Shown: positions 24,813 through 33,692 of the stretch, piece by piece
Layout of the letters: the number at the start of each line of letters is the position of its first letter
How positions within the stretch are numbered: position 1 is the stretch's first letter
Source: CBFGRV01 sp965651265
GTDB lineage: Bacteria; Bacteroidota; Rhodothermia; Rhodothermales; VXPQ01
Direction: 5' to 3'
NCBI GenBank assembly: GCA_965651265.1
Contig: CBFGRV010000029.1
Coordinates: 1 to 39,551, forward strand
Length of the DNA: 39,551 bases
Program-made: the position numbers and the translations under genes
Notes under the pieces: model-generated
What the model was told of the DNA's origin: nothing
Database searches by the model: none
Seen by the model: only the letters and a program-made list of their open reading frames with translations

Positions 24813-25498
24813 TCGACCCGGTTGCGATCATCGGTACCCATCTGCCCCGCGCCGCCTCTCCCCTTTTCCCGGATCTGCTGTGGCGCATACCTACGAGAGA
24901 GAAGCGGGCCTATCTGACGTTCGATGACGGCCCAACGGCCACCATGACCGCCCTCCTCGCTGGGATTCTGGAAAGCTTCGGCGCGCGAGCCTCCTTTTTT
25001 CTCGTCGGCTCACATGCAGAGCATCACCCCGATCTGGCGCGCTCGCTCCTCGATGGGGGGCATGAGATCGGCGGGCATACCTATTCTCATCCCGACGCCT
25101 GGCGCGCGTCTCGGGCGAATCTACTCGAAGAGCTGGAACGATCCACGCGACTTCTCGAGGATATCACCGGCCGGCCGCTGCGCTGGATGCGGCCACCCTA
25201 CGGCCATTTCACCCCGGCCATGATTCGATGGTGCGCCGAGCATGGACAGAAGGTCGTGATGTGGGATCTCGCGCCGGGCGATTACCTCGAACGAATCTCG
25301 CAGGCGGATGTCGAGCGGCACATCCAGGCGTACATCCGCCCCGGATCCGTGATCGTGCTCCACGACAATCCCCGTGCGGCCGAGACGACGCCTCGAGCGC
25401 TGGAGCGCATCCTCGAATCGCTCACCGCGGAGGGCTGGAGCTTCGAACCGCTGCCGCATCCGGATTCCGAACATCACCGGACTGCTGATCCTTTGTGA
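24809..25498 (+). CDS. NodB-type polysaccharide deacetylase (carbohydrate esterase 4)
   Basis: 229 residues. All five CE4 motifs are visible: TFDDGP (37-42, catalytic and metal Asp), His90-TYS-His94 (metal-binding HxxxH), RPPYG (128-132), the MWD (151-153) region and LHD (184-186, catalytic His). It should therefore be an active metal-dependent de-N- or de-O-acetylase. There is no signal peptide; the substrate-linked membrane proteins on both sides suggest that it acts on a lipid-linked sugar at the inner face of the membrane. It overlaps the preceding gene by 4 bases and the following one at TGATG/GTGATG. The sugar is unknown. Confidence 0.92.
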   Translation: MIDPVAIIGTHLPRAASPLFPDLLWRIPTREKRAYLTFDDGPTATMTALLAGILESFGARASFFLVGSHAEHHPDLARSLLDGGHEIGGHTYSHPDAWRASRANLLEELERSTRLLEDITGRPLRWMRPPYGHFTPAMIRWCAEHGQKVVMWDLAPGDYLERISQADVERHIQAYIRPGSVIVLHDNPRAAETTPRALERILESLTAEGWSFEPLPHPDSEHHRTADPL

Positions 25499-26637
25499 TG
25501 CTCGTTCTTATTACGCTGGGACTGGTGCTGGCCTATGCTGCTGTGGCCGCGGCAGCGCTCGTCGCCTTGCGATCCGGTTCCGGGCCGTCCACCACCACGC
25601 CGTCTTCTCGGAGTCCGTTCTCTGCTCCTGCCGGCGAATCACGCGACGCAAACAAACCGGTCGTATCCGTGCTCGTTGCTGCCCGCAACGAGGCGGGCCA
25701 TTTACCCGATTGCCTCCACGCACTTCAGACGCAGACGCTCGATCCGCGGGCCTATGAGATCATCGTCATCGACGACCATTCGGACGACGACACGGCCGGC
25801 GTCGCGGAGGCCTACGGCGTAAGGTGCATCCGGCTGTCGGACGCAAGCGGCACCGGCGCAATGCGCGCAGGAAAAGCCGCCGCGCTACACGCCGGCATGA
25901 TGGCCGCGCGCAGCGACCTGATCGCCGTGACCGATGCGGACTGTCGGCCTCCTTCGCGGTGGCTGAGTAGCATGGTGCGGGCACTCGACGATGACGAGGT
26001 GGGGATGGTCTGCGGCGTGACCGTCGTGGCGGGTCGGTCCCTACTCGCGCGCATCCAGGCCGCCGACTGGACGCTGCTCCTCACCATCGCCGCCGGATTT
26101 TCGGCGCTCGGTCTCCCGATCACGGCGATGGGCAATAACATGATCTTCCGACGAGAGGCCTACGATGCCGTTGGCGGGTATCCGGCGTTGCCCGAATCCG
26201 TCACCGAAGACTTCGTGCTGTTCCGCGCGATTCACCGGCACACGCGCTGGCGTGTCCGGCTCGCTCTGGATCGCGAGCTACTGAACGTCACATTGCCCCT
26301 CCCGACGCTTCCAGCCGTCGTGCGGCAGCGTCGCCGCTGGGCTCGGGGCGGGCTTCGCGCGGATGGCTGGGTATACCTCGTCTATGGCATCGTCTACGCT
26401 GCGCATCTCGCCATCGTCGCCGCATTGTTCGCCGCCCCGATCTGGGGCCTGCCTATGCTGGGACTCAAGCTGCTGGTGGATGGAATCGTTCTGCACGCCG
26501 GCGGCCGGCGACTCGGGCAGCGGCATCTCAGGCCCACATTCCTCCTCTTCGAGATCTACCTCTTTGCGTACGTCCTCTTGCTGCCCCTGCTGCTTGCCCT
26601 GGCGCCGCGCGTTCGCTGGCGGGGGCGACGCTGGTAA
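25495..26637 (+). CDS. membrane-anchored family 2 glycosyltransferase
   Basis: 380 residues from the GTG at 25495, or 379 from the ATG at 25498, which forms a TGATG stop-start with the deacetylase; either is possible. An N-terminal helix (LVLITLGLVLAYAAVAAAALVAL) precedes the GT-A domain VSVLVAARNEAGHL (57-70), VIDDHSDDD (91-99), TDAD (146-149, metal DxD), TEDF (237-240, base) and QRRRW (278-282, QxxRW). Two or three C-terminal helices follow. The QxxRW motif is characteristic of processive or membrane GT2 enzymes, but many single-sugar transferases also have it. Together with the deacetylase and flippase-like neighbour it probably builds a lipid-linked or surface glycan. Donor and acceptor are unknown. 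Confidence 0.92.
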   Translation: MMLVLITLGLVLAYAAVAAAALVALRSGSGPSTTTPSSRSPFSAPAGESRDANKPVVSVLVAARNEAGHLPDCLHALQTQTLDPRAYEIIVIDDHSDDDTAGVAEAYGVRCIRLSDASGTGAMRAGKAAALHAGMMAARSDLIAVTDADCRPPSRWLSSMVRALDDDEVGMVCGVTVVAGRSLLARIQAADWTLLLTIAAGFSALGLPITAMGNNMIFRREAYDAVGGYPALPESVTEDFVLFRAIHRHTRWRVRLALDRELLNVTLPLPTLPAVVRQRRRWARGGLRADGWVYLVYGIVYAAHLAIVAALFAAPIWGLPMLGLKLLVDGIVLHAGGRRLGQRHLRPTFLLFEIYLFAYVLLLPLLLALAPRVRWRGRRW

Positions 26638-26670
26638 CGCGAGCGCACTCCCCTGAACGTGGACAGTCCG

Positions 26671-27582
26671 CTAGTCGGAAACCTCGGGTGTATAGTCCGG
26701 CCCCACGACGACTTCGATCGAACGCGGCTGAACCTCGATGGTGATGGGCTCCTGTGTGAGCAGCTCTCCATCCAGATTGAACCACATGCGCGGCTCCGAC
26801 TCGAGATGCACCTTTCGGGCACGCCGGTGGCTGACGAGATCGCTTGCAAAGAGATTGCCGGCCACAAGGCGCGCGGCAAGATCGCCCATCTCCACGACGG
26901 ATCCGCGCTCGATGATAACGACATCCAGCAAGCCATCCTCCGGATTCGAGAGCGGCGAGATCCTCTTCCCGCCTGCAATGGTGCGCCCGTTGGCGATCAC
27001 GACGTTGAAGGCGCGAATGAGTTCGGGCACACCGTCATCGATCGTCAGATAGCTGTCGTAATCGGAGATTTCCGGAATCACGGACGCCGCTCCGATCAGA
27101 TACGCGATGGGACCCCAGTTCGATTTCAACTCGGAGGTGAGCGCCTCGTTGACCTTCCCGCTGAATCCGCCCGCCGCCGCGTTGATGCCATAGCAAGAGG
27201 TGGAGGGTGTCTCCATCCTGTAGGTATCTAGCCATCTCCGCTCACCTGTTTCGATAAGGTCCAGTGCGGCGGCCGCATCCTTCAGTGGGATGTCGAGCAT
27301 TCGGGCGAGGTCGTTGCCCGTGCCGAGTGGAATGACACCAAGGATCGGTCGGTCATCGGCACGCATCAGCCCGTTGACGACCTCGTTGATGGTGCCGTCG
27401 CCTCCGGCGGCCGCGACGACGTCGAACCCCTCTCTGGCGGCTTGCTCGGCGAGCTCGATGCCGTGGCCCTTTTCGGTTGTGCGCCGGCACGTGACGCTCG
27501 CGTGGGCACCCATGCTCTCGTGCAAGAGCTCCGCCTGATCCGCCGATCCGGCGTTCTCATTCATGATGACGCAGATCCTCAC
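26671..27582 (-). CDS. diacylglycerol/lipid kinase, YegS/BmrU type
   Basis: 303-residue DAGK-catalytic-domain protein that phosphorylates diacylglycerol, phosphatidylglycerol or a related lipid at the membrane. The nucleotide-binding AAGGDGTINEVVNGL (58-72) and LGTGNDLAR (86-94) are conserved. In the C-terminal half, FNVVIANG and EDGLLDVVII are the usual segments with a metal-binding Asp, and DGEL is near the end. It faces the glycosyltransferase gene (stops 33 bases apart) and is cotranscribed downstream of mutS with a 48-base gap. In such neighbourhoods these kinases often recycle diacylglycerol released by envelope-lipid synthesis, which fits but is not shown here. Confidence 0.93.
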   Translation of the reverse strand: MRICVIMNENAGSADQAELLHESMGAHASVTCRRTTEKGHGIELAEQAAREGFDVVAAAGGDGTINEVVNGLMRADDRPILGVIPLGTGNDLARMLDIPLKDAAAALDLIETGERRWLDTYRMETPSTSCYGINAAAGGFSGKVNEALTSELKSNWGPIAYLIGAASVIPEISDYDSYLTIDDGVPELIRAFNVVIANGRTIAGGKRISPLSNPEDGLLDVVIIERGSVVEMGDLAARLVAGNLFASDLVSHRRARKVHLESEPRMWFNLDGELLTQEPITIEVQPRSIEVVVGPDYTPEVSD

Positions 27583-27630
27583 TCCTGCCTCCCGCTCCGT
27601 CTATGAGGTTCCAACTCTGTCTCTCCGCTC

Positions 27631-30279
27631 CTAGTCGATGAGTCGGCGCAACTCGTTGAGCTGCAGGAGGGCTTCAATCGGCGTCATCCGATCCGGGTCC
27701 AGCGCGCGAAGTTTTTCCTTGAGCCGTTCCCCCACGGGATCCGTTTCCGCCTGAAAGAGCGAAAATTGGAACCGTGCGCGGTCGGCCTCCGGGACGCGAG
27801 CCGCCGCCGTGTGCGGGCTTCGGACCCCATCGCCCCCGTCGTGGAGCTGCTCGACGGCGAGGTGCTGGCTCTCGAGGTGCCTGAGGATCTCGGTGGCCCG
27901 GGCGATGATGGGCTCCGGCAGCCCGGCCATCCGAGCGACTTCGATGCCGAAGGAGTGGTCGGCGCCGCCCGGCACGAGCTTGCGCAGGAAGATGATGCGC
28001 CCGTCGTGCTCCTCGACCTGCACGCGGGCGTTGCGGACACGTTCGTAGCGGTTGGCCAGCTCGTTCAGCTCGTGGTAGTGCGTCGCAAAGAGCGTTCGAG
28101 CGGCGACGTCCTCGCGCTCGTGCAAGTACTCGACGAGCGCCCACGCGATCGAAAGGCCGTCGAAGGTGCTGGTGCCGCGGCCCACTTCATCCAGCAGGAT
28201 GAGCGAGCGCGGTGTGGCATTGTTGAGGATGTTGGCCGCCTCGTTCATCTCCACGAGGAAGGTGCTCTCCCCCGCCGCCAGGTTGTCGGAGGCGCCCACG
28301 CGCGTGAAGATGCGATCGACGAGCCCGATGCGTGCCGATTTCGCGGGCACCAACGAGCCGACCTGGGCCAGCAGCACGATGAGTCCCGTCTGGCGCAGCA
28401 CGACGCTCTTGCCGGCCATGTTGGGCCCGGTGATCAGGATGATCTGCTCGGCACCCGGATCCAGGTAGATAGAGTTGGGGATGAACGGCTCGCCGGGCGG
28501 CAACGTGCGCTCGACGACAGGATGGCGGCCGTCCTCGATCTCGAGTCTGCGGCTCTCGTCGACCTCGGGGCGGGTGTAGCCGTATCGCACCGCGACCTCC
28601 GCGAAAGAGGCATAGCAGTCCAGCTCGGCCAGGAGACTCGCGTTGCGCTGGAGGACGGCCGTCTCCTCGGCCACGCGGTCGCGCAACCGCCCGAAGATCT
28701 CGGCCTCGAGGCTCGCCATGCGCTCCTCGGCATTCAGGATCTTCTCCTCATACTCTTTGAGCTCCGGCGTGATGTATCGCTCCGCATTGACGAGCGTTTG
28801 CTTGCGGATGTAGTCGTCCGGGACCTTATCCTTGTGCGTGTTGGTGATCTCGAGGTAGTAGCCGAAGACCTTGTTGAAGCCGACCTTGAGGGACGGGATG
28901 CCGGTTCGCTCCGCCTCTTTCTTTTGCATACCGACCAGCCAGTCTTTGCCGGAGCGTGCGATACGCCTGAGCTCGTCGAGCTCTTCGTTGAACCCATCGC
29001 GGATAAGGCCTCCCTCACCCACGCTGGGAGGTGGGTCATCCACCAGGGCGCGCCCGATTTCGCGGACGAGATCGTCGCAGGGATGCAATTCCTCGCCAAT
29101 GTTGCGCAGCGCTTCCCCGCTTTCGCCGTCGAGCAGCGAGCGGATGGCGGGGATCTTCTGTAGCGTCAGCCGAACGGCGGCGAGGTCGCGCGGCGTGGCT
29201 CGGCCGGTCGCGGCTCGCGCGGCCAGCCGCTCGAGGTCGCCGACCTCCTCGAGCTCCGTGCGCAGCCTCTCGCGCAGCGAACGGGCACGGTAGAGCGCCT
29301 CGACGGCATCGAGCCGATGCTGGATAGCTCCTACATCCCGCAGGGGCCGGAGGAGCCAGCGGCGCAGCAGCCTCCCGCCCATGGCCGTGCGCGTGCGATC
29401 CATGATGCTCACGAGCGTGCCTTCGTTACCTTCCCCCCGCATAGGGCTAACCAGCTCGAGATTCCGCTTCGTCTGCGGGTCGAGCAGCATGTAGTCCTCG
29501 CTCTCGAACCGCGATATCTTTCGGATGTGCGGCAGGCGGCCCTTCTGGGTGTCGCCCAGGTAGTGCAGGGCGGCGCCGGCGGCAACGATGCCGAGGCGCA
29601 GATCGTCCACGCCGAAGCCCCGCAGCGAGTGGGTGCCGAAATGCTGCAGGAGGGTCTCGTAGGCGAAATCGTAGCCGAACACCCAGTCTTCGAGCGGGGT
29701 CGAGACGTGGGGACCCGGCGGCAACCGATCCTGCTGCTTTTTGTCGATCAGGATCTCCGCCGGCTCAATCGTGCGCAGCAGATCCGGCAGCTCGTCGGCA
29801 TCCGTCTCGGTGGTGTTGAACTCGCCTGTAGAGGCATCGATGAAGGCTAGCCCCGCCTGGCTCCCTTCCCAATACACCGCGGCCAGGTAGTTCGAGCGCT
29901 TCGGCTGAAGCAGATGGTCGTCGAAGGAGACGCCCGGCGTGACGACCTCCACGACATCGCGCTTCACGACGGTCTTTGCCTGCTTCGGATCTTCGAGCTG
30001 CTCGCAAACGGCCACGCGATAGCCCGCCTGGACGAGCCTTGGCAAATAGGTGTCGAGTGCATGATGTGGAAAACCGGCCAGCGGCACATCGTGTGCCTGG
30101 CCGTTGGCCCGTTTGGTCAATGTGATGCCGAGCACTTTCGAAACCTTCTTCGCGTCCTCGTCGAAGGTCTCGTAGAAATCCCCCATCCGAAACAGTAGAA
30201 GCGCATTCGGATGGCGCTCCTTGATTCTGTAGTACTGCCGCATCAACGGCGTGCGACCTCTGTTCTGGACGTCCGGCAT
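27631..30279 (-). CDS. mutS: DNA mismatch repair protein MutS
   Basis: 882-residue MutS1 that recognises mismatches and recruits MutL. I start at the ATG at 30279, which gives MPDVQNRGRTPLMRQYYRIK; an in-frame ATG at 30369 would add 30 residues not seen in the family. The mismatch-wedge motif GDFYETF places the conserved Phe35 and Glu37. The ATPase has Walker A GPNMAGKS, the signature loop and DEVGRGTST (Walker B), and YATHYHEL-type ATHYHEL. A C-terminal helical segment (LKEKLRALDPDRMTPIEALLQLNELRRLI) matches the MutS tetramerisation end. All expected domains are present. mutL is not in the window. Confidence 0.98.
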   Translation of the reverse strand: MPDVQNRGRTPLMRQYYRIKERHPNALLLFRMGDFYETFDEDAKKVSKVLGITLTKRANGQAHDVPLAGFPHHALDTYLPRLVQAGYRVAVCEQLEDPKQAKTVVKRDVVEVVTPGVSFDDHLLQPKRSNYLAAVYWEGSQAGLAFIDASTGEFNTTETDADELPDLLRTIEPAEILIDKKQQDRLPPGPHVSTPLEDWVFGYDFAYETLLQHFGTHSLRGFGVDDLRLGIVAAGAALHYLGDTQKGRLPHIRKISRFESEDYMLLDPQTKRNLELVSPMRGEGNEGTLVSIMDRTRTAMGGRLLRRWLLRPLRDVGAIQHRLDAVEALYRARSLRERLRTELEEVGDLERLAARAATGRATPRDLAAVRLTLQKIPAIRSLLDGESGEALRNIGEELHPCDDLVREIGRALVDDPPPSVGEGGLIRDGFNEELDELRRIARSGKDWLVGMQKKEAERTGIPSLKVGFNKVFGYYLEITNTHKDKVPDDYIRKQTLVNAERYITPELKEYEEKILNAEERMASLEAEIFGRLRDRVAEETAVLQRNASLLAELDCYASFAEVAVRYGYTRPEVDESRRLEIEDGRHPVVERTLPPGEPFIPNSIYLDPGAEQIILITGPNMAGKSVVLRQTGLIVLLAQVGSLVPAKSARIGLVDRIFTRVGASDNLAAGESTFLVEMNEAANILNNATPRSLILLDEVGRGTSTFDGLSIAWALVEYLHEREDVAARTLFATHYHELNELANRYERVRNARVQVEEHDGRIIFLRKLVPGGADHSFGIEVARMAGLPEPIIARATEILRHLESQHLAVEQLHDGGDGVRSPHTAAARVPEADRARFQFSLFQAETDPVGERLKEKLRALDPDRMTPIEALLQLNELRRLID

Positions 30280-30420
30280 CTCGATGACGTGATTGAGACG
30301 AGCGAAGTGTAACTTAGGTAAAGGTGGGAGCCGTTCCAACGGGCACCGCCAATTCACGAAACCCCCCACCCAGGTCGAAGGTCAGAATCATTCGTCGTCT
30401 GATCCCGTCACTGCTGCCTC

Positions 30421-30972
30421 ATGTCGTGGTACGACGTCTACGATAACATTGAAGTCCAGCTCGTCACCCGCAAGAAAGCAGCTGCACTTACCGGCGCGGC
30501 CATTGTGGTACTGGCCGGTGCGGTGCTGATGATCGCGTGGGGACTCATCCAGCGGCTTCCGTCGATCCCCGTTCTCGTGCTCGGGCTGGCTTCCGCCGGC
30601 GGCTTCCTGTGGTGGTTCACGCGGAGGATCGGCCGGCTACGACGAATCGTGTGGTGCGTCAAGCTTTCGCGGGAAGAGATCGTCGGCTATGACTACGCGC
30701 GCCGGCGCCGGTCAATTCCCTGGCGGAAGGTCGAGCGCGTGGACATCGGCGATTCGGGGATGACCATTGTGGGCCCGCAGCCGCTCCTGCTAGAGATTGC
30801 CCACGTCTTTCGAGAGTACCCGCAGGTGAGCCACCGCGTCATCCACTACGCGGATCGCTACGGCATTCCCGTGTTCATCAACGGGAGGCCGTGGCAGCAC
30901 ATCGATGTGTACGAGCTTTTCCCGTTTCTCGAGGATGACTCATCGCCGCGGAGAGGATCGACGGCCCTCTGA
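30421..30972 (+). CDS. hypothetical membrane protein with PH-like cytosolic part
   Basis: 183 residues. Two hydrophobic helices at about 22-42 and 47-66 are followed by a basic linker (RRIGRLRRIV) and a soluble region of mixed strands. That region, IVGYDYARRRRSIPWRKVERVDIGDSG..., resembles bacterial PH-like (bPH) membrane proteins in layout, but I cannot show family membership. It is divergent from mutS, with an intergenic region of about 140 bases, and its stop lies 2 bases before the stop of the facing patatin gene. Function unknown. Confidence 0.7.
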   Translation: MSWYDVYDNIEVQLVTRKKAAALTGAAIVVLAGAVLMIAWGLIQRLPSIPVLVLGLASAGGFLWWFTRRIGRLRRIVWCVKLSREEIVGYDYARRRRSIPWRKVERVDIGDSGMTIVGPQPLLLEIAHVFREYPQVSHRVIHYADRYGIPVFINGRPWQHIDVYELFPFLEDDSSPRRGSTAL

Positions 30973-30974
30973 AG

Positions 30975-32222
30975 CTAGCTATCTCCGGTCGTGTGGCGGC
31001 GGATCTTGTCGGCCAGGCGAACGGCCGGCATAAGGTGCTTTTCCGGATTGAAGAAAGAGACGATCTTTTCGTGTTGGCGCCGCGCATCCTCGTATCCGAT
31101 GTCGATGAGCCGGTTGACGTAATCGTGCTCGAACAGAAGCATGCTCAGCCAGTCGGGGCTCCGCGTCTCACCGGTTCCGAGCAGCCGTGAGATGGCTTCG
31201 AGGGTACCCGGAAGGCTGTATTCGTATTCGCTGGCGAGCTTGCCGAGGTCGACGGACGGTCGCAGCAGGAGCAACTCGACGGGCCGCAGCCCCATGCGGC
31301 TCTTTCGCGGCAGCCGCTCCACGAGCCGATTGATCCGTTCAAGGATGACGGCATCATCATCGAGCGCATCGAGGAAGACGGCGTTCGTGAGGAGGCCGAA
31401 GATCTGTGATGCCGGCGGATAGCCCTCGATGACCGGCTGGTCGGCCTCAGCGCGTGAACGGCTGTAGCGCGTCGATATGGCCATGATGCGGTCGGCCCCA
31501 AGGTGGATCGCCGGCGCAAGCGGCGCGGCGAGCCGGATGCCTCCATCCCCATACCAGTGATCGCCGATCTGTACGGCCGGAAAGAGGAACGGCAGCGACG
31601 TGGATGCCATGATGTGATCGACCGTCAAACGAGTGTGCACGCCGACGCGGTTCGGTCGCTCCCAGCCTAGAATGGAGTCCCCCTGCACCCAGCTTATCGT
31701 CTGCCCCGTGGTGTAGTTGGTCGTCAGGATGGCAATGGCGCGCAGCTTGCCGCTCGCCAGATTCCGTGAGATGCCCACGAGACGGCCGTCCTCGGTATCG
31801 AGCATCTCCTCGAGATGTCCCCGCAACGGGGCCGTATCAGCGAAGGCGTGGAGGCTTCGCATGTTCTCGCGGGTGCCATCTCCTCGGAGGGTGCGGCTCA
31901 GGAATGAGCGAAACAGGTTGAGCAGCGACTCCATCTCGAACACATGCTCGGAGCGGATTTCACGCCAGTTCGACAGAAGGCGTGACGTGGCGTCGCGATA
32001 CCGCCCGGGATGATTGGCCAGGTGCGCGGCATTGATCGCGCCCGCCGAGACGCCGATCAGGATGGAGAACCCCGCCTGAGGAATGTAGTCGGAGATGTAC
32101 TGAAGAACGCCGACCTGGTAGGCGGCGCGCGCCCCTCCACCCGTGAGCACGAGACCGAGCTGCGGTTTGGGCAGTTCGGATCCCATGAGGCGTGCGATGC
32201 GGTCGAACGTGTCTCGTACCAC
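30975..32222 (-). CDS. patatin-like phospholipase
   Basis: 415-residue lipid acyl hydrolase with a Ser-Asp dyad. LTGGGARAAYQVGVL (26-40) is the oxyanion-hole glycine motif. GVSAG (57-61) has nucleophile Ser59, and YGDGG (224-228) supplies Asp226. The C-terminal half is longer than the bare patatin domain and ends in a predicted helical region. No signal peptide is visible, so it is cytosolic or membrane-associated. It is divergent from the alkaline-phosphatase-superfamily gene across 48 bases. Substrate, phospholipid or other ester, is not determinable. Confidence 0.93.
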   Translation of the reverse strand: MVRDTFDRIARLMGSELPKPQLGLVLTGGGARAAYQVGVLQYISDYIPQAGFSILIGVSAGAINAAHLANHPGRYRDATSRLLSNWREIRSEHVFEMESLLNLFRSFLSRTLRGDGTRENMRSLHAFADTAPLRGHLEEMLDTEDGRLVGISRNLASGKLRAIAILTTNYTTGQTISWVQGDSILGWERPNRVGVHTRLTVDHIMASTSLPFLFPAVQIGDHWYGDGGIRLAAPLAPAIHLGADRIMAISTRYSRSRAEADQPVIEGYPPASQIFGLLTNAVFLDALDDDAVILERINRLVERLPRKSRMGLRPVELLLLRPSVDLGKLASEYEYSLPGTLEAISRLLGTGETRSPDWLSMLLFEHDYVNRLIDIGYEDARRQHEKIVSFFNPEKHLMPAVRLADKIRRHTTGDS

Positions 32223-32270
32223 CGTGTATTCAGGCTGACGAACGGATACGAAGCGCTAGTATACGATTGG

Positions 32271-33209
32271 ATGCACATACTTTTCCTCTTCGTGGATGGC
32301 ATCGGACTCGGCGAGGATGCCGACGATAATCCGTTCGCTACTCTTCACCTCGGCGGGTTTGAACGGCTTTCCGGTGGGCAAGCGTGGCTGAAGCGGGCTG
32401 CGACCATCAAGGAGGAAACGCGGCTGTTCACGGGCATCGATCCTCGCCTCGATGTGGAGGGCCTTCCGCAGAGTGGAACCGGCCAGGCGACGCTGTTTAC
32501 CGGCATCAACTGCGCGAAATTGGCCGGTCGCCATTACGGACCGTATCCGCATTCCAAGACGCGGCCGGTCATCGCCGAGCACAACATCTTTCGGCGCATC
32601 GAACGACTTTTTCCCGGGGAAGGCGAACCCGCGGCCTTCGCGAATGCCTATCCCGATCGGTTCTTCGACTACGTGAAGCGGACGGATCGCTGGACGGTCA
32701 CCACGCGGTGCTGCCTGGAATCGAATGTTCGAATCCGAAGCAACAAGGACCTCGCGGAGGGACTGGCCGTACCGGCCGACCTGACGGGGTATGGCTGGCC
32801 CGAGCGCTTCGCGCAAGAACACATGCCCGCAGACGAGAACGAGGCCGCCGAGAGGCTGCTCCGCATCGCCGCGATGCACCGTTTCACCCTTTTCGAGTAC
32901 TTCCTGACGGACAAGGCGGGGCATCGTCAGCGGCCGGATGAAGCTGCGGCGGTGCTCGCGTCCCTTGATCGCCTGCTGGACGCGTTCGCGACGCGGCTAG
33001 ACACCGATGAGACGCTGCTCGTTCTCACGAGTGACCACGGCAACCTCGAGGACCTCTCCACCAAGACGCATACGATGAACGATGTGCCCTTCGCCGCCTA
33101 TGGCCGCGGTGCCATACGGCTTGCCGGTGTGCGCCGGCTCGAGGAGGTGACGCCCGCGATCCTCGAACTGCTCCGGAGCGAGTCCTCGCAGAGTCCTTCC
33201 ACGGGGTGA
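32271..33209 (+). CDS. alkaline-phosphatase-superfamily metalloenzyme (phosphoglycerate-mutase-like)
   Basis: 312 residues from the ATG at 32271; an open frame extends upstream to 32010 but runs antisense through the patatin gene. The opening MHILFLFVDGIGLG carries metal Asp9. GLPQSGTGQATLFTG (64-78) lies where the superfamily's nucleophile Ser or Thr sits. LTDKAGHRQ (212-220, Asp214 and His218) and LTSDHGNLED (252-261) complete the two-metal site. It is much shorter than true independent phosphoglycerate mutases (about 510) and lacks their NSEVGH form, so it is a different member, possibly acting on a phosphoester or sulfate. Function uncertain. Confidence 0.82.
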   Translation: MHILFLFVDGIGLGEDADDNPFATLHLGGFERLSGGQAWLKRAATIKEETRLFTGIDPRLDVEGLPQSGTGQATLFTGINCAKLAGRHYGPYPHSKTRPVIAEHNIFRRIERLFPGEGEPAAFANAYPDRFFDYVKRTDRWTVTTRCCLESNVRIRSNKDLAEGLAVPADLTGYGWPERFAQEHMPADENEAAERLLRIAAMHRFTLFEYFLTDKAGHRQRPDEAAAVLASLDRLLDAFATRLDTDETLLVLTSDHGNLEDLSTKTHTMNDVPFAAYGRGAIRLAGVRRLEEVTPAILELLRSESSQSPSTG

Positions 33210-33232
33210 CTGAAAAGCGATCCTCCCGTCGG

Positions 33233-33679
33233 CTAACGAATCCAACCCCGCTGCCGGGCTCGCATCGAGTACCAGATCAGCGCCGCCGCTATCGCGATCA
33301 CGATGAGCGGGAAGACCAGCGAGCCCAGACCCTGCATCTCGATCGTCGGAAGGGCAATCATGGTGTAGCCCATCTGTACGAGGACGCCGACCAGGGAGAT
33401 CACGAAGAGCGGGACCGCCCACCACTTGCGCATGAGTAGCGCCACCGAGCCGAGCAAGCCTCCCCATGTTGCAATGGCGTATGCGCCCGTGACCCACGCC
33501 GGCGTATTGGCAACCATCTGGCGCTGCTCCTCCGACATCTCGGACATGGCCTCCGGCCCCATCGTCACCGTTATCAGGTACGTGATGACGCCGATCAGAT
33601 TCCAGAGCAGCGCAAGGCCGCTGATGATGTAGAAGGAACGTGCGGGTTTGTCCGTGGAGAGACTTTCTGTGGTAGGCAT
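33233..33679 (-). CDS. four-helix hypothetical inner-membrane protein
   Basis: 148 residues with hydrophobic segments at about 16-40, 64-83, 87-110 and 118-141, joined by short loops. A Met/Glu-rich loop (GPEAMSEMSEEQRQMVANTPAW) lies between the first two. This layout, with the conserved-looking AWVTGAYAIATWGGLLGSVALLMRK, is seen in many annotated hypothetical membrane proteins; I do not know a function. It starts 13 bases after the stop of the S46 peptidase gene and is likely cotranscribed with it. Confidence 0.75.
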   Translation of the reverse strand: MPTTESLSTDKPARSFYIISGLALLWNLIGVITYLITVTMGPEAMSEMSEEQRQMVANTPAWVTGAYAIATWGGLLGSVALLMRKWWAVPLFVISLVGVLVQMGYTMIALPTIEMQGLGSLVFPLIVIAIAAALIWYSMRARQRGWIR

Positions 33680-33692
33680 GGCTGTTTCGGTT

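Noticed and set aside
27766..29163. 465-codon open frame on the plus strand
   Set aside because: It is antisense to the conserved MutS ATPase and core domains and shows no domain of its own.
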